Assembly (NCBI GenBank): GCA_012932295.1
Contig: JAAONU010000016.1
Coordinates: forward strand, 36,301,241-36,365,240
Direction of reading: 5' to 3'
Source of the DNA: Cyclina sinensis
Taxonomy: Eukaryota > Mollusca > Bivalvia > Venerida > Veneridae
DNA length: 64,000 nucleotides
Under the pieces are notes generated by a model that did no database searches, was not told the origin of the DNA, and was given only the letters and a program-made list of their open reading frames with translations. Of this stretch, positions 57,601 to 64,000 are shown in pieces. Positions within the stretch are counted from its first letter, which is position 1; every line of letters starts with the position of its first letter. The position numbers were made by a program, and so were the translations under genes.

Positions 57601-59054
57601 CTTTGACCTAGGTTCACCAAACTTGGTATGCTGGTTGGTCATCACCAGTAGATGACCCCTATTGACTTTGAGGTCATTAGGTCAAAGGTCAAGATCACAG
57701 AGACTTTCATCCTAAAACCGGTTTCCGATCAATAACTAGAGAACGCTTTGGCCCGACCACAAGCAATTAGGTGCTGCTGGGGGGGGCATGTATGTTTTAC
57801 AAACATTTCTTGTTGCCCTTTGTTTTTTTTTCCTTGTCCCGGGCATAACTTGAAAACTGATGTTTGGAATTCAATGCAACTTCATACAAAGATCAAGTAC
57901 AACGACAGGAAGTGCAGTGTACAAGAGCCATAACTCCATCTTCAGTATTTGCAGAGTTATTGCCCTTTGTAGGTTTTTCTTGTCTGAAGCATAACTTGAA
58001 AACTAATGGTTGGAATTCAATACAACTTAATACAATGGTCAACCACAGTGAAAGGAAATGCAGTGTCAAAGAACCATTACTGTCTTTAATTGCCTACAAC
58101 AGTAACTCTATTTCAATGTTTTTACAAAGTAATCTGTTACTAATAACTTCCTCAGCTCCGGAGCAGTCTTGCTGGCGTATTAATCACAGTTAGTGATAGC
58201 TCTAGTTTTACTTAGAAATAAACACAAAAAATCTTTAGAATAAGGCTGAGACTTCTCAAATTTAATTAAAAGCATTGCCTAGTTGACCTCTACTAAAATT
58301 GTTCAAATAATGCCCTTTGTTTAGTTCTTTCTTTTTTATTTTGATGATACATTACATGTCTTTTTCAGCAGTTGTACTCAGCTGAGTACTTAGCCCTAGT
58401 GAAATTACTTACAATACTTACTTGGCCTTTCAGTAGAGTCATTGCTATTGCTGTTTCTTCATGTGATACCGATCTCTCTAGAGCTTGAAGTTGCTGCTGC
58501 TGCTGTTGTAGAAATTCTGAAGTGTTAAAGTTCCATCACACTTAAAGTTACCGTTATGCTTTTAAGTCTGTTTCCATAGACATGTGATTCAGGTCACAAA
58601 CTTTTAAGTTACTGAACTGTGCCTAGTCTATAGTGTGATGAATTGTATAAACCTTAACAAGCACTGCATGATTGTTAAACCGAAGTTAAATCTATTTGAT
58701 CAGATTTCCTCAAAATTCCTAGTAAATTTTCAGTTGTTTTTTTTGTTTTGTTTTTTTGATAATAGTTTTGACTATATATTAGTGATTGGAAAAATGTCTT
58801 TGAGAAGGAATTCATTTTTCTTTTCACCAAAAGTGTGAATGAGATGCTTTAAGTTATATTTTTAGAATTATATATCTGTCATTTCAGATCACGTAGATGA
58901 CCATCGAGGGGGTTTTACGTCAGGAGGAAGTTGGTCAGGGTGGAAAATATTTTTTGTAATTGTACTCATTCTCATTGGTTTAATAGTTTGTGGCGCTGTA
59001 GCGTTTGTGATATTTAACAAAGACGATCCAACAAAACGAAAAAGATTTTATTGA
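42543..59054 (+). CDS. LMAN2: L-type lectin, VIP36/VIPL family cargo receptor, 9 coding exons
   Basis: Coding exons are 42543-42669, 44886-45001, 49530-49644, 50071-50153, 52709-52870, 53163-53277, 54706-54758, 55299-55356 and 58888-59054. They join in frame into 331 aa. L-type lectins of this family bind high-mannose N-glycans and cycle between ER and Golgi. Visible are a hydrophobic signal peptide (about 1-23), the lectin fold with WELHVHFKVHGQGK, GDGFAVWY, the calcium/sugar loop DTYSN (137-141) and YDHDSDG, a glycosylation site at N159-G-T, a probable disulfide C178-C215, DNHDIISMKLYEL, a membrane span (about 297-319) and the cytosolic tail ending KRKRFY. Human VIP36 is slightly longer (356 aa, from memory). 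The RKR within the tail resembles the retention signal reported for VIPL, so LMAN2 and LMAN2L cannot be told apart here. The introns are crowded with transposons. Confidence 0.95.
42895..44012. mobile_element. 1.12-kb hAT-like element with 5-bp target duplication, LMAN2 intron 1
   Basis: Inverted ends CAGGGTTTCCCCCAGG and CCAGGGGGAAACCCTG (2 mismatches across 16) are flanked by GGTTG (42890-42894 and 44013-44017). The surrounding DNA is an inverted copy of the left part of the 6.5-kb element. That copy near 21750 reads AAGGTCAACCGATCAC without the insertion and shows a single CAACC. The interior is non-coding and shares a block with 22850-23225. Confidence 0.92.
44018..44245 (-). mobile_element. 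Inverted left end of a CAGGGCTCTACAAATT element
   Basis: The reverse complement matches 21514-21760: terminus AGGGCTCTACAAATTCTA (44245 leftwards), GCAAGTTTAGA, AGTTGTCCGGGACA, and ACAACATGATGCAA further in. It continues left of the nested 42895-44012 insertion to about 42840. The far end is missing, so it is truncated. Confidence 0.85.
44886..45001 (+). CDS. LMAN2: LMAN2-type lectin coding exon 2
   Basis: The acceptor is CAACTTTTCAG. The exon reads GMNIPLWDFVGTTMVTSNYI, then RLTPDRQSSQGAIWNSV, the classic first strands of the L-type lectin fold. The donor is GTG/GTAATT. Confidence 0.95.
45202..46382 (-). mobile_element. Hairpin-type repeat (AGCTCACC family), complete, LMAN2 intron 2
   Basis: It starts TTTTTAGCTCACCTGAGC with a short hairpin, then GTCCGGCGTCAGTCGTCCGT. 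Four or more internal units of about 140-150 bp (AAATGACATCTCCTCCTAAA, ACAGAAATGTTCCTTA) follow. It ends CAGGTGAGTGATCCAGAGCC and GGCCCTCTTGTT, so on the minus strand it begins AACAAGAGGGCC and ends in a hairpin before AAAAA. Confidence 0.85.
46509..48258. mobile_element. TIR element (ACAGTACATGC), hosting a Tigger-like insertion
   Basis: Left ACAGTACATGCCAGGAGGAA (46509) and right end CATGTACTGT (48258) form inverted repeats of about 22 bp with 2 mismatches and weaker extension to 44 bp. Flanks are ATA on both sides (46506-46508, 48259-48261). Without the nested 47211-48117 element it is about 0.84 kb. A 91-codon frame at 46716-46991 has no recognised domain. Confidence 0.75.
47211..48117. 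mobile_element. 907-bp Tc1/mariner-type (Tigger-like) MITE with TA duplication
   Basis: Inverted ends CTGTATATACTCAGCCAAA plus [G/A]GTCGA, both preceded by TA (47209-47210, 48118-48119). Further GTCGA-type motifs lie inside each end. No transposase frame; the 120-codon frame at 47198 is incidental. Assignment to the pogo/Tigger group rests on the TA target and the terminus style. Confidence 0.85.
49530..49644 (+). CDS. LMAN2: LMAN2-type lectin coding exon 3
   Basis: The acceptor is TTCTTTCAG. The exon encodes PCRVRNWELHVHFKVHGQGK, then SLFGDGFAVWYAKER. It is near-identical in pattern to the same region of vertebrate VIP36. The donor is CTTG/GTATGT. Confidence 0.96.
50071..50153 (+). CDS. LMAN2: LMAN2-type lectin coding exon 4 (metal/sugar loop)
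   Basis: The acceptor is ATTTTCCAG. The exon reads PVFGSKDYFTGLAIFADTYS, then NHNGPHN. DTYxN holds conserved calcium and sugar ligands of the family. The donor is AAT/GTAAGT. Confidence 0.95.
50160..51455 (-). mobile_element. Hairpin-type repeat (AGCTCACC family), LMAN2 intron 4, distal end missing
   Basis: It begins TTTTTAGCTCACCTGAGCAC AAAGTGCTCAGGGTGAGC, a long hairpin, right after the exon 4 donor (50154). Seven or so units of about 140-150 bp follow (GATATTTGGTGTGTAGCATT, GTCTAGTGGACCTCTACCAA, GGGTCACATG). It is cut at about 51455 by the next element. Confidence 0.85.
51456..52240 (-). mobile_element. Hairpin-type repeat (ATGTCTCCC family)
   Basis: It starts TTATGTCTCCCGCCAACCCC, has AAAGGTCAAGTTCACAGGGA inside, and ends GGCATACCAGTTTTACAAAC ATCTTTTGT. 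On the minus strand the terminus is ACAAAAGATGTTTGTAAAAC, like those at 57814 and 49086. Confidence 0.65.
52241..52708. other. LMAN2 intron 4 remainder
   Basis: Nothing recognised before exon 5. Confidence 0.4.
52709..52870 (+). CDS. LMAN2: LMAN2-type lectin coding exon 5
   Basis: The acceptor is TCTCTTCTAG. The exon encodes HPYVSAMVNNGTMHYDHDSD, then GTHTELAGC and a strand ending RYEGQTLK. It carries the NGT glycosylation sequon, the YDHDSDG loop and the first cysteine of the conserved pair. Confidence 0.95.
53163..53277 (+). CDS. LMAN2: LMAN2-type lectin coding exon 6
   Basis: The acceptor is TCATTTTCAG. The exon reads VSMDVDGKDGWTECFKVDGV, then RLPLGYYFGASAATGELA, with the second conserved cysteine (TEC) and the GYYFG strand. 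The donor is GCAG/GTAAAT. Confidence 0.95.
53278..54705. other. LMAN2 intron 6
   Basis: AT-rich intron without recognised repeats. Confidence 0.45.
54706..54758 (+). CDS. LMAN2: LMAN2-type lectin coding exon 7
   Basis: This 53-bp exon encodes DNHDIISMKLYELDVPDV, the last strand of the lectin domain. The acceptor is CTTTTTTCAG and the donor is GTT/GTGAGT. Confidence 0.93.
54759..55298. other. LMAN2 intron 7
   Basis: No recognised features. Confidence 0.45.
55299..55356 (+). CDS. LMAN2: LMAN2-type lectin coding exon 8 (stalk)
   Basis: The acceptor is TTTTCTTCAG and the donor is AGAG/GTAAAA. The exon encodes GTKDEYNGLPEADVFAAPR, a short luminal stalk shorter than the vertebrate one. Assignment rests on phase, splice sites and position. 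Confidence 0.85.
56320..58210 (-). mobile_element. Hairpin-type repeat (TATATCCCC family) interrupted by a third family
   Basis: It starts TATACTCCCTGAACAAAGTT TTGAGAGGTATATAGGAGT, shares CATAACTTGAAAACT and AGAGTTATTGCCCTTTG units with 37811-38545, and ends TTAGTGATAGCTCTAGTTTT. It is split between AGTTATT (56487) and GCCCTTTG (57815) by the nested element. Confidence 0.85.
56487..57814 (-). mobile_element. Innermost hairpin-type repeat (ATGCCCCC family) with nine about 145-bp units
   Basis: It starts ATGCCCCCAATCGAAGATGA GGGGGCATAT, a strong hairpin. About nine units of 140-150 bp follow, each with AATCAATAACTAGAGAACGC, TTTGACCTAGGTTCACCAAA, TGGTTGGTCATCACCAGTAG and AGGTCAAAGGTCAAGATCAC. 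It ends GGGGGGGCATGTATGTTTTA CAAACATTTCTTGTT. The units are very similar, indicating recent amplification. Confidence 0.92.
58888..59054 (+). CDS. LMAN2: LMAN2-type lectin coding exon 9 (membrane anchor and tail)
   Basis: The acceptor is TGTCATTTCAG. The exon encodes a Gly/Ser-rich juxtamembrane stretch, a 23-residue hydrophobic span (about residues 297-319) and the cytosolic tail NKDDPTKRKRFY, ending at TGA 59052-59054. The basic KRFY-type C-terminus is diagnostic for VIP36/VIPL proteins. Confidence 0.95.
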
Positions 59055-59922
59055 AAACTGCCTTTATGTAATGTATATTTATTTAGATTGTTGACATGAA
59101 AAAAAACACCAAAATGTTAATAGAAGAGGCTAGTAGACATTCACAAGGCATGTATGACTTGACATTGTTGGGACTTAACAGTTTGATACACAAATAAATT
59201 GCCTAAAACACTGGAGTTATTGCTCTTTACTTGCCAAAATTTGAATAAACTAATATCGTTTGTTCTTCATGGGCATAATATCTGTAGCAGTTTTGTTACC
59301 TCTTCCAAAATGCTGATTATTTGTCAAAAAAAACAAAACGTAGTTTTTGTCAGTCTATCAAAGCCTGTGTGGAGAGTCTTGTTAAGGATTTTAATGGCAA
59401 GCCCAGGTTTGAATAATGATAAAGCTGCATTTTTTCAGCACAATATCTTTACTTTCTACAGCGCTGGGTCACAAAATAATATACAATGCAAAATATTTTT
59501 ATTAATTTTTTTTTTGTTGATATTTATTCTTAAGAAGTATGGATTTTTGGGGTGAAAGAAGAATTTTATTGGAACTGACTAGGTAGTTGAAAGGTGCAGG
59601 TTCTGTAATGGTGCTCTTCTCCTTCTTCCTCTCTCAGCTTAAATATTTGCCTTTTTTATTCTTTTATAAATTTGAAAAGTGATTTTTTTTTTTTACATAA
59701 CTGGATTGGATCAAATGCATTAGATGTAATTATATGTATATGTACAGTATTGACACAATCATGTTCTGAAATTCCATTACCATTTAGTTATTCATGAGTG
59801 CAATTGTCCTGATTAGTGTTCTTGTGTTAAGTCATAAATATCAAAGCTTTATAAGTGGTTTCCTGTGATTTCTTTTAATGAATTTTAAGGTTTAAATAAA
59901 AGAGAACTTGATTTCAGTATGA
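59055..59922 (+). other. LMAN2 3' UTR region
   Basis: Downstream of the stop codon, AT-rich, with three AATAAA signals. A 118-codon frame at 59199 has no recognisable features. Confidence 0.5.
59193..59198 (+). promoter_or_regulatory. Candidate polyadenylation signal of LMAN2
   Basis: AATAAA lies 139 bp after the LMAN2 stop codon. Further AATAAA copies are at 59244-59249 and 59895-59900. Which is used cannot be judged from sequence alone. Confidence 0.4.
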
Positions 59923-60962
59923 TTTTTAGCTCACCTGAGCACTTTAGTGCTGAAGGATGCGCTATTGTTATCACCTGTGTCTGGTGTCTGTCCACATTTA
60001 ACTCTAGAGGTTACATTTCCCATCCAATGGTCATGGAACTTTGTCAGAATGTTTAGCTTGATGACTTCTAGGCTCCTTTTACATATGGTTTAAGTTTGGT
60101 CAAATCTTAGAAAAACCTTGTGAACACTCAGGAGGCCACATTTTTCATCCAGACATCATGAAACTTTGTCAGAATGTTCAGCTTAATGGTTTTCTAATCT
60201 AGGCTCCTTTCAAATATGTTTAATCAAAAACTAGGTCACCAGGTCAGATCCTAGGGAAACCTTCTGAACACTTCCAGGCCATATTTTTTAACCAAACGTC
60301 ATGAAACTTTGTCAGAATGTTTGGCTTTATAACTTCTAGGCTCTTTTCAAAAATGGATCATTTTGGGTAAAATACTAGGTCACCAGGTCATATCCTAAAA
60401 AACCTTGTGAACACTCTAGAAGCCCCTTTTTTCATCCGGTCATCATGAAACCTTGTCTGAATATTTGTTTTGATGACTTGTAGTTTATTTTTTTATATGG
60501 ACCATGTTGGGTCTAAAGCCAGGTCACTATGTCATATTTTAGAGAAGAAAAAAAATTTAATTGTCTTGAGGCTGGCTCAGCTAGCTCAATAGGTAGAGCA
60601 TGGAATTATCAATCTTGACGATCCTGGTCTGATCCCCATCAGGGCCGGCAAAACTTCTCCATGATAATTGATCTCAGACAATGCATGTGTAGGTCATTAG
60701 TCCTTCACCTCTGAAGCTAGTGAGGAAGTAGTCAGTCACGTGGGGAGAAATTGGTTAATAAACTGGTTGGATACCCAGGAACACTGGTTAGGTGGATTGA
60801 CAGCCGGGGTATGACCTTAGCTGTTAAAACTGGTATTAAACCCCAATAAAACAAAACTAACAATCTAGAGGCCACATTTTCTACCCAGTCTTCATGAAAC
60901 TGTCAGAATGTTTCACTTGATGGTCAAGTGAGCGATATAGGACCATTTTGGCCCTCTTACTT
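59923..60962 (-). mobile_element. Hairpin-type repeat (AGCTCACC family), complete, hosting a SINE
   Basis: It starts TTTTTAGCTCACCTGAGCAC TTTAGTGCT, has units with CATGAAACTTTGTCAGAATG, and ends AGTGAGCGATATAGGACCAT TTTGGCCCTCTTACTT. Internal units are about 130-170 bp. A tRNA-derived SINE sits at 60566-60858. Confidence 0.85.
60566..60858 (+). mobile_element. tRNA-derived SINE nested in a hairpin-type repeat
   Basis: The head GGCTGGCTCAGCTAGCTCAA TAGGTAGAGC has box A. A weak box B-like GGTCTGATCCC is at 60627-60637. A GC-richer body follows, and it ends ATTAAACCCCAATAAAACAA. The host repeat continues on both sides. Confidence 0.8.
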
Positions 60963-61382
60963 AATATTCTGCATCCTGCTGTAATTTTTCTAAAATGTTG
61001 TAATTGTCCCAACAAAGACAGACTATGTATTGTGTAAATGTAACAGTTTCTAAGGTACTTCATTTGAAAAGAGGGAACTGTAATAATTTTATTCTTTGTT
61101 CACTTATTATATATCTCTGAATTCCAGTATTCAGGCTGTTGCAAACATAAAGGTGAAGATTCTAAAAGATGTCAGATTATGTTATAGCATATATCTTGGG
61201 TTCCATTCATTTTACATGTTTAACCTTGTTTAACCTATAAATTGTACAAAAAAAGCTTGACACAATCTAGAACTGTTGGTATGATAAACAAAAACTTCTG
61301 CTTCATATTTGAAATTTTGTGCTCAGTTTTTCACAAGGTTCAATGTATATTTTTGTAGATTAAGGGAATAGCTGTGTTTATA

Positions 61383-63320
61383 TGTAGGAATCAGCCTTTA
61401 CAAGATACCTTCAATGTTGGAAGGGATAGCCTTAAGTAGTTACCTTATATGTAGGTATACTCTCCTGCGCATCGGTCGAATGTTTCACTTTCTCACCTCT
61501 GCTAAAATTTAATTTTCAGAACAATATTTTTATTTTTAGACAGGGAAAACCACAGTTACTTTTCAGCCAATCGGTGACTAGCCAATAGTGAAACGTCCAT
61601 ACATACGTTTGACAACCCAAAATGTAAACAAACAATGCATGTTTGCATGTTACTTTTTATATTTCACATTTCAAAGTGTTTTTTAATATGTATACATAAA
61701 TAAACCAGTAAAAATGTCAAAAAGGTTAAAATCACATTGGTATGGTTGTTTTTAGACGTTTAATTGTTGTATGAAATTTTAACGTAAACACGTAGTTGAA
61801 ATGTGTTTTTACAAAATTGTCACAAAACACCTATTAATAATTTTTGCAATCACGTGATAGTTTTGACCTATGAAAAATTGTTTCAAGATTTTTCAGTCGT
61901 GGGGATATTGGTGCACTTTCATTGGTTGTTTAAAAGTTCATTGTAAAGGTCAATATCATAAATCTACTCTTAGTAAAGCAGCAGTGTGAGGAAACGGTAG
62001 TATATGTAGATTCATTATAAGTAGTTAGGGACAGCCTTTACTAGATACATTATATGAAGGAAGGGATCAGCCTTTACTAGATACATTATGTGTTGGTAGG
62101 GATCAGCCTTTACTAGGTACCTTTTATGTAGGTAGGGATCAGCCTTTACTAGATACATTATATGTAGTTAGGGATCAGCCTTTACTAGATACTTTATATG
62201 AAGGAAGGGATCAGCCTTTACTAGATACATTATGTGTTGGTAGGGATCAGCCTTTACTAGGTACCTTTTATGTAGGTAAGGATCAGCCTTAACAGTTACA
62301 TTATATGTAGTTAGGGATCAGCCTTTACTAGATACTTTATATGTAGGTAAGGGTCAGCCTTTACTAGATACATTATGTGTTGGTAGGGATCAGCCTTTAC
62401 TAGGTACCTTTTATGTAGGTAGGGATCAGCCTTTACTAGATACATTATATGTAGTTAGGGATCAGCCTTTACTAGGTACATTATATGTAGGTAGGGATTA
62501 GCCTTTACTATATACCGTTGATTTAGTTAAGGATCAGCCTTTACTAGATACATTATATGTAGTTAGGGATCAGCCTTTACTAGATACATTATAATTATGT
62601 AGGTAAGGATCAGCCTTTACTAGATACCATACATTTAGGTATGGATCAGCCTTTACTAGATACATTATATGTAGTTAGGGGTCAGCCTTTACTAGATAAT
62701 TAATATGTAGGTAGGGATCAGCCTTCATAGATTCATTATAAGTAGTTTGGGATCAGCCTTTACTAGATACATTATATGTAGTTAGGGATCAGCCTTTACT
62801 AGATACATTATAATTATGTAGGTAAGGATCAGCCTTTACTAGATACATTATATGTAGTTAGGGATCAGCCTTTACTAGATACCATATATGTAGGTAAGGA
62901 TCAGCCTTTGCTAGATACATTATATGTAGGTAGGGATCAGCCTTTACTAGATACTTAATATGTAGGTAAGGATCAGCCTTTACTAGATACATTATATGTA
63001 GGTAGGGATCAGCCTTTACTAGATACTTTTTATGTAGGTAGGGGCAGCCTTTACTAGATATATGTAGGTAGGCATCAGCCTTTACTAGATATATGTAGGT
63101 AGGGGTCAGCCTTTACTAGATATATGTAGGTAGGGATCAGCCTTCATAGATTCATTATAAGTAGTTAGGGATCAGCCTTTATAGATACATTTATGTAGGT
63201 AGGGGTTAGCTTTTACTAGATACATAAAATGCAGGAAGGGATCAGCCTTTACCTGATAAGTTTAAGTAGGGGTCAGCCTTTACATTATAGATGATGGATA
63301 GGTAAATATCAGTCTTTACT
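61383..63320. repeat. 36-bp minisatellite, interrupted once
   Basis: Units AGGGATCAGCCTTTACTAGA plus TACATTATATGTAGTT (36 bp, variants 24-40 bp) run from about 62019 to 63320. Two or three older units lie at 61383-61456. The gap 61457-62010 is a separate insertion. Unit variants alternate GTAGTT/GTAGGT/GTTGGT. Confidence 0.93.
61457..62010. mobile_element. Probable insertion within the 36-bp minisatellite
   Basis: Unrelated 550-bp sequence splits the array. Its ends (TACTCTCCTGCGCATCGGTC ... GTGAGGAAACGGTAGTA) show a loose inverted similarity (GTTTC..CTCAC..GCT). The target duplication could be TA. Non-coding. Type unknown. Confidence 0.5.
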
Positions 63321-64000
63321 AGATGCATTATGTTAGACACTGAGCTTGTCATTTGTTTGAATTAAAGGTTCGCCAAGTAGTTTCATCGCAGTTTGATATA
63401 CAATATGAGTTTGGGTACTTTAGTTAGAATAATGAGGGTCAGTATTTCAGTTGATTAACAGAGGGTTTCAGATAGATTACACAATACCTTTATGTTTGCC
63501 ATAGCTTGTTTATCCATCTATATTGTCTTTGTTTCAAGGATAAACTTCATCATTTGTCTTTGCATGTTTTGCATGGAGTTGATATTAAACTCAGCAGTTC
63601 AGTTAGAAGAAATTTTTATTTCAAATAGTTTGACAAAATGGGGGAAGACTCCCAATTGTCTTCATACTTCAATGTTTTTTTTAATAATGTATTTTATTTG
63701 CATATGAAATGTGTGAAAATATTTTTGCTCAATATTATCCAAGAGTGTAAATGCATTAAATGCAGTGTAAAACACATCAATAGGTATACTAATTCACGAT
63801 TACATAATGTATGAAAATATATTTTGCATTTATTAACTGTTCATTTTTTTTCCAGAATTGGGAATAGCAATAGGTGAAGTTCAAATGATATGGTACAATT
63901 ATTTTGGTAGATAAATATTACATTTATTCTTCATTATTTACTTCTCCAGTCTTAGTGTTGAATTTAACTAGGTCCAAATAAGTTTATCTCTATTTCACCA
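63321..64000. other. Non-coding sequence, nothing recognised
   Basis: AT-rich; a 71-codon frame at 63492 shows no domain. Confidence 0.4.

Larger units (their letters stand above)
55403..58335 (-). mobile_element. Hairpin-type repeat (AGCTCACC family) interrupted by a second family, LMAN2 intron 8
   Basis: It starts TTTTTAGCTCACCTGAACGT (55403). Internal units (GCATTGTCTAGTGGACC, AAGTTTGTTCAAA) run to about 56319 and resume after 58210 (GCATTGCCTAGTTGACCTCT, 58271). The 1.9 kb between is another element. The distal terminus is not clear. Confidence 0.75.

Noticed and set aside
59199..59555. 118-codon frame after LMAN2
   Set aside because: It lies in the likely LMAN2 3' UTR, has AT-driven composition and no motif.
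63840..63915. Acceptor-like TTTTTTTTCCAG followed by a short open stretch
   Set aside because: The open stretch hits a stop within about 20 codons and shows no homology; no donor follows.

Overview
The window looks like nuclear DNA of a bivalve mollusc. This is inferred from AT-rich sequence, small GT-AG exons in long introns, and dense copies of repeat types I associate with bivalve genomes: hairpin-started elements with about 150-bp internal repeats, tRNA-derived SINEs and palindromic MITEs. No prokaryotic gene organisation is visible. Species cannot be read from the sequence.

Two protein-coding genes can be assembled exon by exon, both on the plus strand. The first (18883-37230, 7 coding exons, 894 aa) is an orthologue of DCAF10/WDR32, a WD40 substrate receptor for CUL4-DDB1 ubiquitin ligases. 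It has a very long Ser/Asn/acidic low-complexity insert before its C-terminal WD region. The second (42543-59054, 9 coding exons, 331 aa) is an L-type lectin cargo receptor of the VIP36/VIPL (LMAN2/LMAN2L) family, ending in a membrane anchor and a KRKRFY tail. Both reading frames stay open across every splice junction. The two genes are 5.3 kb apart head to tail; no functional link is implied.

Positions 1-18882 hold no gene I can support. They contain a degenerate minus-strand LINE (about 5340-7190) split by a SINE, three SINE copies of one family (two as an inverted pair), another SINE, a 33-bp minisatellite (2906-3670), a 31-bp minisatellite (7226-7875), a 150-bp palindrome (8707-8862) and a duplicated block carrying five TGACGTCA sites (9450-10545).

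DCAF10 intron 1 (19080-31652) is an archive of transposons: a 1.13-kb element with 82-bp inverted repeats and an 8-bp target duplication; a tandem duplication interrupted by a 6.5-kb CAGGG...CCCTG element with a 5-bp duplication; inside that, an 0.9-kb CAGGG element and a 4.35-kb transposon with a dead DUF7869-type transposase; and a 1.6-kb 39-bp minisatellite ending about 165 bp before exon 2. LMAN2 introns show the same nesting: a second CAGGG element whose target duplication is confirmed by an intact paralogous site, a Tigger-like element inside another TIR element, and three-deep nesting of hairpin-type repeats in intron 8. Downstream of LMAN2 are another such repeat with a SINE inside it and an interrupted 36-bp minisatellite (61383-63320).

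The most noteworthy material is the set of intact and nested mobile elements, several with empty-site controls inside the window, and a group of hairpin-started repeat families that share termini and all point the same way. I found no operon-like novel system, CRISPR array or functional non-TE RNA gene.
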